Of a stretch of DNA of 43,948 nucleotides, positions 38,406 to 43,948 are shown in pieces. The position numbers and the translations under genes are program-made. The notes under the pieces are model-generated. The model saw nothing but the letters and a program-made list of their open reading frames with translations, did not search any database and was not told where the DNA came from. Position 1 is the first letter of the stretch, and each line of letters opens with the position of its first letter. The stretch is from Propionibacteriaceae bacterium (GTDB taxonomy: Bacteria > Actinomycetota > Actinomycetes > Propionibacteriales > Propionibacteriaceae), in assembly GCA_017882685.1 (NCBI GenBank), contig JADGPA010000028.1:1-43948 (forward strand), in the 5' to 3' direction.

Positions 38406-39263
38406 TCAGTTGGGTGCGGGCGCCTTCGCCAGCGCCCGCGTGGAGCCGACGCTGGCGACGATCACGCACGCCATCGCCACCCACTCCACCCAGCCGAGCT
38501 GCTCGCTCAGCACCAGCAGGGCGGCAAGCGCCGCCACCGCGGGCTCGAGGCTCATCAGGATGCCGAACACCCCCGCAGGGATGCTGCGGCGGGCGACCAT
38601 CTCCAGGCCGTACGGGATCACGGAGCTGAGCACGCCGACGGCTGCGGCCAGCAGGACCACCCGCGGCTGCCACAGCGACGTCCCGCCGGCCAGCACGCCG
38701 GGGACGAGGAAGACCAGCGCGCCGACAAGGCTGCCGACGCTCACCCCTGTGACGCCCTCCCAGGCTGCGCCAGTTGGCCCCGACGCGACGATGTAGCCGG
38801 CCCACGCGGCCCCCGCCAGCAGGGCGAAGCCGACCCCGATCCAGTCGACGGCGGTCGGGAAGACCCCCAGCAGGGCCACCCCGATGGCCGCGAAGCCCAC
38901 CCAGACCAGGTCGCGGGCGCGACGCGACCCGACCAGCGCAACGCCGAGCGGTCCGAGGAACTCGATGGTGACCGCCAGCCCGATCGGGATGCGGGCGAAG
39001 GACTGGTAGATCGCCCAGTTCATTGTCGCCAGCGCGATGCCGTAGCCGATCACCACCCGCCATTCAGGCCAGGTGCGTCCAGAAAGGCGCGGACGGGCCG
39101 CCCCCCAGAAGATCGCCGCCGCAACAGCCATGCGCAGCCACGCGACGGCCGTCGGGTCGGTGAGCGTGAACAGCGACTTCGCGAACGCCGCGCCGAACTG
39201 CACGGAGACGATCGCGCCAAGCACGAGCCAGACCGGGCTCAGCCAGGCGGGGAGGTGCTTCAT
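38406..39263 (-). CDS. EamA-family (RhtA-like) transporter
   Basis: 285 residues with ten predicted helices in two EamA repeats (for example LVLGAIVSVQFGAAFAKSLF, VVIGYGIALATMNWAIYQSF, IGLAVTIEFLGPLGVALVG, VFGILMSLEPAVAALAALLV, VEWVAMACVIVASVGSTRAL). The wording EFLGPLGVAL and SLEPAVAALAA is typical of RhtA/YddG-type exporters of amino acids such as threonine and homoserine. It overlaps the tag gene by 4 bases (ATGA, 39260-39263), so both are co-translated, although their functions look unrelated. Confidence 0.88.
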   Translation of the reverse strand: MKHLPAWLSPVWLVLGAIVSVQFGAAFAKSLFTLTDPTAVAWLRMAVAAAIFWGAARPRLSGRTWPEWRVVIGYGIALATMNWAIYQSFARIPIGLAVTIEFLGPLGVALVGSRRARDLVWVGFAAIGVALLGVFPTAVDWIGVGFALLAGAAWAGYIVASGPTGAAWEGVTGVSVGSLVGALVFLVPGVLAGGTSLWQPRVVLLAAAVGVLSSVIPYGLEMVARRSIPAGVFGILMSLEPAVAALAALLVLSEQLGWVEWVAMACVIVASVGSTRALAKAPAPN

Positions 39264-39829
39264 GCTATGGCAGCGCAGCGCGCGTAGGCCGGGCAATCGA
39301 CGAGGTGGTCATTGAACAGCCCGACGGCCTGGGCGAAGGCGTACACGATGGTAGGTCCGCAGAACCTGAACCCGGCCTGCTTCAGCCGCTTGGAGAGGGC
39401 GTCGCCCTGGGGGCTGGTGGCTGGGATCTGGCCGAGGCTGCCGAGCTGGTTCTGCACCGGACGGGAGTCGACGGCGCTCCAGATGAAGTCGCTGAAGCCG
39501 CCGTCAGCCTCGATGCGCTGCCAGGCCTGCGCGTTGGTGACGGCGGCCTCGATCTTGCCGCGATGCCGCACGATGCCGGCGTCACCGAGCAGTCGAACGA
39601 CGTCCGGTTCACCCCAGCCCGAGATCACGTCGGGGTCGAAGCCGGCGAACGCTGCCCGGAAGTTCTCGCGCTTCCGGAGGATCGTGAACCAGGACAGTCC
39701 TGCCTGGAAACCGTCCAGCACGAGCTTCTCGTACAGCGCCTGCGGGTCGTGCTCGGGGACGCCCCACTCCTCGTCGTGGTAGGCGACGTAGAGCGGGTCG
39801 GTGCCGCACCAGCCGCAACGCTCGCCCAT
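39260..39829 (-). CDS. tag: DNA-3-methyladenine glycosylase I
   Basis: 189 residues; excises 3-methyladenine in base excision repair. Family marks: RCGWCGTDPLYVAYHDEEWG (zinc ligands Cys5 and His18), FQAGLSWFTILRKRENFRAA, and the C-terminal zinc ligands in DHLVDCPAYARC; FRFCGPTIVYAFAQAVG is also conserved. The HhH core is intact and the length matches E. coli Tag (187). The start ATG 39829 has GGGGGAGTC upstream. Confidence 0.95.
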   Translation of the reverse strand: MGERCGWCGTDPLYVAYHDEEWGVPEHDPQALYEKLVLDGFQAGLSWFTILRKRENFRAAFAGFDPDVISGWGEPDVVRLLGDAGIVRHRGKIEAAVTNAQAWQRIEADGGFSDFIWSAVDSRPVQNQLGSLGQIPATSPQGDALSKRLKQAGFRFCGPTIVYAFAQAVGLFNDHLVDCPAYARCAAIA

Positions 39830-39874
39830 GACTCCCCCTTCGCCGGATCATGCTAACCGCTCGGGGGAGGGTCC

Positions 39875-40754
39875 TCAGTCCTGCACCTCCGGGGTGACCG
39901 TGAGCTTGCCGTCGACGATGTCCAGGACGTAGGTGACGTTGCCCTTGGTCAGCTTCCGTCCAGGGCTTGCCGGTTTGTACTCGTACTGCGCGCCCTCACT
40001 CCCACCCGGATGTAAGGGTTTGTCCGCACATAGCCCATCTCGGCGTACCCGGAGTACTGTCCGGGCCGGATATCGATCCCGGCGCTGTCCGAGCCGCCGT
40101 CCGACCACTTGACCAGCACGGTCTCGAACGCCACCGTCGAGTCATTTCGACACCGCACCTGCGGGTAGTCGTGCAACTGGTTCTCCTCCGCCTTGGGGTC
40201 AGGGGAGAAGATGCGGGTGGGCGTGGGCTCCGCGGGCGAAGTCGGATCCCCGGGTCCGGGGATCGTCGACGCAGGGACGCCGTTGAACCGAAGGACGACC
40301 ACGCCGCTTGCATTCAGCAGGTTCAAGCCGGTCCCGGAGGTCTGGAAGCGGGTCACGGAATCGAGTGCATTCACGAACTGAACCTGCTGCTGTTGGTGCT
40401 TCGGCGTCCCGCACGGTCGCACGACCCTGTCCCAGCCGGTGAGGTTGATGAAGCCGACAGTGCTCTCGAAGCTTCCCAGCAACGGTTGGCAGCCGTCACT
40501 GCCGCGCACGTCGCCCCGTCCGTCGTTGGCGGCGGCGGCGGAGAACTCCAGCCATGGCCGTTCACCGCTGCCAGAGGATGCGGCAGCCGAACCGGAGATC
40601 TCTGCAGCCACCCATTTCATCCCACTCAAGGCGGCCGTCCCGTTCAAGCCCAGGGTCACCGTCGGGGACGGGGATGGCGCGGCCGGCACGGCGGGCACCA
40701 CCGCGCCGCGGCTTCGCGTAGTCCTTCTCGGAACGTGCGTTCCAGATCGTCCAT
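39875..40754 (-). pseudogene. Decayed META-domain protein downstream of a sigma-factor remnant
   Basis: Starts MDDLERTFREGLREAA at ATG 40754 and then runs out of frame. The next sensible frame begins VVPAVPAAPSPSPTVTLGLNG and carries a META (HslJ-like) domain: GSDGCQPLLGSFESTVGFIN, GLNLLNASGVVVLRF. The expected transmembrane segment between the two pieces is missing, so a deletion joined them out of frame. A second frame change near 40000-40010 separates YVRTNPYIRVG from GSEGAQYEYKPASPGRKLTK and GNVTYVLDIVDGKLTVTPE (stop at 39877-39875). The N-terminal piece resembles membrane-anchored proteins found after SigE-type sigma genes. Two lesions make a functional product unlikely. Confidence 0.7.
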
Positions 40755-41118
40755 CACCGTTGTCCCTCCGTGAGGCGTACCCGTAGCCGGGCCATCGCGC
40801 GATGTACGTGGGAACGGGCGGTCGCCTCGCGGCACCCCATGGCCTCCGCGATGTCGGCGAAACTGAGGTCCTCGTAGAACCGGAGCACCACAGCCGTCCG
40901 CTGCACCGGGGTCAGCTGGCCGCACAGGCGCCACACCTCATCGGACGAGGCGAGCGCATCGACCAGTGCCGGTACAGCCCGGCGAGCGCGTCCTGAACCG
41001 CGTCCTTTGCGTCGTCGGCGTTCCGGGTGACCAGCCAGGCCACGTCGTGCAGACGGTCGCTGCACTCACGGACGAAGGCGGTGAACGAGGCGTGGGCTGC
41101 GGCGTCGGTCAGCGGCAC
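40754..41118 (-). pseudogene. Decayed ECF sigma factor (SigE-like)
   Basis: The N-terminal frame (GTG 41118, AGGAGG 8 bases upstream) reads TDAAAHASFTAFVRECSDRL and NADDAKDAVQDALAGLYRHW, region 2.1-2.2 of a SigE-type ECF sigma. Directly after YRHW the frame is lost and the other frame reads ALVDALASSDEVWRLCGQLT, RTAVVLRFYEDLSFADIAEA and ATARSHVHRAMARLRVRLTE, a normal region 4. About 40-50 residues of region 2.3 to the linker are missing. The stop overlaps the start of the META pseudogene by 1 base, so this was once an operon. Confidence 0.75.
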
Positions 41119-41194
41119 CGGCCCAGCCTCCTGTGTTGTTCCCACAACCAGTGACAAGTCGTGCCGACCCCGGTTTCGTTGCACCATCCCTCGC

Positions 41195-42346
41195 TCAGGC
41201 GGGGACACGCCGGGAGCGGGCCGCTGCACCCACCACGACAAGAGCCAGCAGGGTGAGGGCTGCGCAGGCGACGAAGATGCCGCGCTCGCCCAGCACGGTC
41301 AGCACGCCGACGGCGATGATCGGGCCGGAGACGATCGCGCCCACCCGGCGGGTGTTCATGTACAGGCCGGTGGCAAGGCCAGGACGGGGAATCAGGTCCT
41401 GGAAGAGGGGCAGGCCCACCCCGGCGACGGCGGCGAAGAACCAGGCGTTCAGGAACTGCAGCGCGAGCAGCGACCAGGGGTCGGCAACGAAGGCGAGCCC
41501 CAGGTAGTAGGCGATACCCGCGAGGCAGCCAGTGGCGATCAGCCCCAGGTGGGAGAACCGCTCGCTCAGCCTGCCCATCGCCAACAGGGCCGGCACCTCG
41601 AGCCCGGCGGCAACCCCGAGCGCGACGCCGGCCCAGAGGATGTCGAGACGCATGGTCTGGGTGACGTAGATGGTCATGATCGCGATCGCCACGGCATTCG
41701 TCGCCTGCAGGCCGACGAAGGCCATCATCACCAGCGCGGCCGTCAGGCGGCGTGCCGGGGGGCCGTCGGCGACCGTGGGGGCCGGCGCATCGGTGGCGGC
41801 GACCCGGCGCCTCTGCTGGACGATCATCACCGCGGTCGTGGCGACATTCAGCACGGCAACGGCGACGATGGCGGCAAGGATGGCCCGGTTGCCGAAGGTT
41901 CCGATGATGAGGGTTGCCAGCGGCGGGCCCGCAACCCAGGCGACGGAGAAGATGGCACGGGTGTTCACGACGTCGGCCGTGGAGCCGCCGGAGTGCCGCA
42001 GGTGCGCATACAGCAACGAGCTACCCACCCCGGCGGGCCCGCCGAGCACGACAAGCGCGACGACCGCCAGTGGCAGTGTCGTGACGAGCCCAAGCGTGAG
42101 CGCCAGCGCTCCGGTCAACGCGCCGCAGGCCGCCATGGTGCCCAGGTAGGTGCCTTTGCGGTCGGCGTTGGCGGGCAGTAGGAGGGAGAACACGAACCCG
42201 CTGGCGTTGTAGATGCTCAGCACCCAGCCGACGTCCGACGTGCTCGCCCCGAACAGCGACACGAGGATCAGCGCGAGCGCCGGGCTGAGGAACGCTGCCT
42301 GCAGTCCCCACAGCAATGCGGCCGTGGGCACGAGCAGGCGGTTCAT
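41195..42346 (-). CDS. MFS transporter, sugar-efflux (SetA-like) type
   Basis: 383 residues with 12 predicted helices (LLVPTAALLWGLQAAFLSPA, LALILVSLFGASTSDVGWVL, AALVMMAFVGLQATNAVAIA, LLALQFLNAWFFAAVAGVGL, GAIVSGPIIAVGVLTVLGER). The loops with NADRKGTYLGTM and the GLPLFQDLIPRPGLATGLYM stretch resemble SET-family sugar efflux transporters, which export glucosides and sugar analogues. I use ATG 42346 (MNRLLVPTA); a TTG at 42358 is possible. Single gene, divergent from the acyl-CoA synthetase (84 bases apart). Confidence 0.85.
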   Translation of the reverse strand: MNRLLVPTAALLWGLQAAFLSPALALILVSLFGASTSDVGWVLSIYNASGFVFSLLLPANADRKGTYLGTMAACGALTGALALTLGLVTTLPLAVVALVVLGGPAGVGSSLLYAHLRHSGGSTADVVNTRAIFSVAWVAGPPLATLIIGTFGNRAILAAIVAVAVLNVATTAVMIVQQRRRVAATDAPAPTVADGPPARRLTAALVMMAFVGLQATNAVAIAIMTIYVTQTMRLDILWAGVALGVAAGLEVPALLAMGRLSERFSHLGLIATGCLAGIAYYLGLAFVADPWSLLALQFLNAWFFAAVAGVGLPLFQDLIPRPGLATGLYMNTRRVGAIVSGPIIAVGVLTVLGERGIFVACAALTLLALVVVGAAARSRRVPA

Positions 42347-42430
42347 CGCCTCAGTCAATCACGGCGCCGCCCCCTCCCGAGTTGACCAATTCGCCCACAG
42401 CGCCCGCGTCCTCCCCTAGTCTCGGGTCTC

Positions 42431-43948
42431 GTGGACGCACCCTGGGTCAGGCACTACCAGCCGGGGGTCCCGGCAGAGATCGAACTCCCCACCGAATCAC
42501 TGGTGGCGCTGTATGAACGATCGGTGGCAGAGGCGCCCGACTGCGTGGCGACGGAGTTCTTCGGCCGCACCACCACCTACGCCGAGCTCGGCGACCAGAT
42601 CGCCCGCGCGGCGGAGGGGTTGCGGCGCCTGGGCGTGCAGGCCGGCGACCGGGTGGCGATCATCCTGCCCAACTCGCCCCAGCACGTGGTGGCCTTTTAC
42701 GCCGTCCTCCGGCTCGGCGCCCTAGTGGTCGAACACAACCCGCTCTACACAGAGCGCGAATTGCGGCACATGTTCGAGGACCACACCGCGCGGGTCGCGA
42801 TCTGCTGGGACGTTGCCGCCGGAAAGCTTCTGGCCATGCCGGGCGACGTCGCGCCTCAACATGTCGTCTCGGTGAACCTTCTGAAGGCCTTCCCGACGCT
42901 GAAGCGGCTGGCCCTGCAACTGCCGATCGCGAAGCTTCGCGCCACCCGCGACCGGCTCACCCGGCCGGCTCCCGGGACGATGCCGTGGGAGACGCTCCTG
43001 GCTGCCGAGCCGCTGGCCGCGTCCCACCCGAAGCCGGGAGTGCACGACCTGGCGGTCATCCAGTACACCTCGGGAACCACCGGGGACCCGAAGGGCGCCA
43101 TGCTCACCCACTTCAACCTGTTCAGCAACGCCCGCCAGGGCGAGGCCTGGATGCACGGGGCGCAGTACCGCAGGGAGGTCTTCTACGCGATCCTGCCGAT
43201 GTTCCACGCCTTCGGCATGACCCTGTTCCTCACCTACGGCGTGCTCAAGCAGGCGCGTCTGGTGCTCTTCCCCGCCTTCGACGTCGACCTGGTGATGGCA
43301 GCGGCGAAGAAGTCGCCGCCGACGGTCTACTGCGCCGTCCCGCCGATCTACGAGCGCACAGCGCACGCGTCGCTGGAGAATGGCGTCAGCCTGCGGTCGG
43401 CGAAGTACTGCATCTCCGGCGCGATGAACCTGCCCGACTCGACCGTCGAGCTGTGGGAGAGCGTCTCCGGCGGGCTCCTGGTGGAGGGCTACGGCATGAC
43501 CGAGGCCTCGCCGGTCTGCCTGGGCAATCCGTTCGCGCCCAGCAGGAAGACCGGGACGATCGGCGTCCCCTTCCCGAGCACGCTCATGAAGGTGGTGGAC
43601 GCCGACGACCCGACCCGAGAGGTGGTCCAGGGCGAACGCGGCGAGCTCCTCATCAAGGGCCCGCAGGTGTTCAGCGGCTACTGGAACAACCCTGAGGAGA
43701 CCTCGAAGGCGCTGCTTCCGGACGGCTGGCTGCGCACCGGTGACGTCGTGACGGTGGACGCCGAGGGCTTCACCACCATCGTCGACCGGGTGAAGGAGCT
43801 GATCATCACCGGCGGCTTCAATGTCGCCCCTTCCGAGGTGGAGGGCGTGCTGCGCAGCCACCCGGACGTCACCGACGCTGCGGCCATCGGCGTGCCGGCC
43901 CCCAGCGGCGGTGAGCGTGTCGCAGCAGTCGTGGTGCTGCGCGCCGGC
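42431..43948 (+). CDS. Long-chain fatty acid-CoA ligase, second copy (3' end beyond the window)
   Basis: 506 codons are visible with no stop before the window ends. Adenylate-forming motifs in order: VIQYTSGTTGDPKGAML (P-loop, about residue 213), LPMFHAFGMT, GYGMTEASPVCLGNP, and WLRTGDVVTVDAEGFTTIVD with RVKELIITGGFNVAPSEVE (hinge). Start GTG 42431 gives VDAPWVRHYQPGVPAEIELP, the usual beginning of FadD-type ligases with the YxPGVP motif. It differs in subfamily from the FadD15-like ligase at 3296-5080. About 50 residues including the C-terminal catalytic Lys are expected after the window. TAGTCT lies 8 bases before the start. Confidence 0.92.
   Translation, partial: MDAPWVRHYQPGVPAEIELPTESLVALYERSVAEAPDCVATEFFGRTTTYAELGDQIARAAEGLRRLGVQAGDRVAIILPNSPQHVVAFYAVLRLGALVVEHNPLYTERELRHMFEDHTARVAICWDVAAGKLLAMPGDVAPQHVVSVNLLKAFPTLKRLALQLPIAKLRATRDRLTRPAPGTMPWETLLAAEPLAASHPKPGVHDLAVIQYTSGTTGDPKGAMLTHFNLFSNARQGEAWMHGAQYRREVFYAILPMFHAFGMTLFLTYGVLKQARLVLFPAFDVDLVMAAAKKSPPTVYCAVPPIYERTAHASLENGVSLRSAKYCISGAMNLPDSTVELWESVSGGLLVEGYGMTEASPVCLGNPFAPSRKTGTIGVPFPSTLMKVVDADDPTREVVQGERGELLIKGPQVFSGYWNNPEETSKALLPDGWLRTGDVVTVDAEGFTTIVDRVKELIITGGFNVAPSEVEGVLRSHPDVTDAAAIGVPAPSGGERVAAVVVLRAG

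Noticed and set aside
38399-38425. GGGTAGCTCAGTTGGG looks like the D-arm of a tRNA gene
   Set aside because: No matching TTCGAATCC arm, anticodon stem or acceptor stem follows within 90 bases; the match is made by the two convergent stop codons and the 3' end of the EamA gene.

Overview
The window looks like a piece of chromosome from a high-GC Actinomycetota, most likely Propionibacteriales or a close relative (inference). The supporting signs are strong GC bias at third codon positions, many GTG starts, many ATGA or GTGA overlaps, several genes with a TANNNT box 6-7 bases before the start and no Shine-Dalgarno (leaderless style), and typical actinobacterial families: DUF222-HNH, Septum_form lipoprotein, HTH_42 winged helix, the CE1758/CE1759 flavin pair, and a ClpP3/ClpP4-like pair with a PopR-like regulator. 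I see no rRNA, tRNA, CRISPR array, prophage or intact insertion sequence.

Layout. 1-3.3 kb: start of rpsF (minus), a broken Ig-like-repeat gene facing a related intact secreted protein, two tandem small HTH paralogues, and about 0.5 kb without a gene. 3.3-10 kb: housekeeping metabolism (long-chain acyl-CoA synthetase, ACT protein, endonuclease IV, pta-ackA). 10-13 kb: a degraded DUF222-HNH gene, an alpha/beta hydrolase and an aldo/keto reductase. 13.2-14.9 kb: a PopR-like regulator ending in Leu-Ala-Ala, tail to tail with a two-gene clpP operon that has a PopR-box-like palindrome upstream; the second ClpP has Ala where the catalytic Ser should be. 14.9-17.8 kb: HTH_42 protein and an ABC-F ATPase.

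18.0-23.9 kb is the most interesting part. It is a tightly packed operon: a cytosolic subtilisin-like S8 peptidase with a 30-bp tandem duplication in its linker, an ECF-type sigma factor, a 155-residue protein with a carboxypeptidase-regulatory-like domain, and a large TPR-CHAT caspase-like protease. A leaderless ribbon-helix-helix repressor and a GNAT acetyltransferase follow; a palindrome sits directly on the repressor start. Two proteases, a sigma factor and a small third protein in one operon suggest a proteolysis-controlled transcription switch. It is comparable in logic, not in homology of all parts, to the TPR-CHAT/sigma arrangement of type III-E CRISPR loci, but no CRISPR or gRAMP is present here.

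23.9-39.8 kb: ketopantoate reductase-like protein, GH38 alpha-mannosidase, alanine dehydrogenase with a divergent Lrp regulator, a very long perfect hairpin, a two-component system, two lipoproteins, an ArsR-SRPBCC-VOC operon with two identical-type palindromic operators, a flavin monooxygenase/FMN reductase pair, an MscS channel, an EamA exporter and 3-methyladenine glycosylase I. 39.9-41.1 kb: a decayed sigma-factor/META-domain operon. 41.2-43.9 kb: a sugar-efflux-type MFS transporter and the 5' part of a second acyl-CoA synthetase running off the window.
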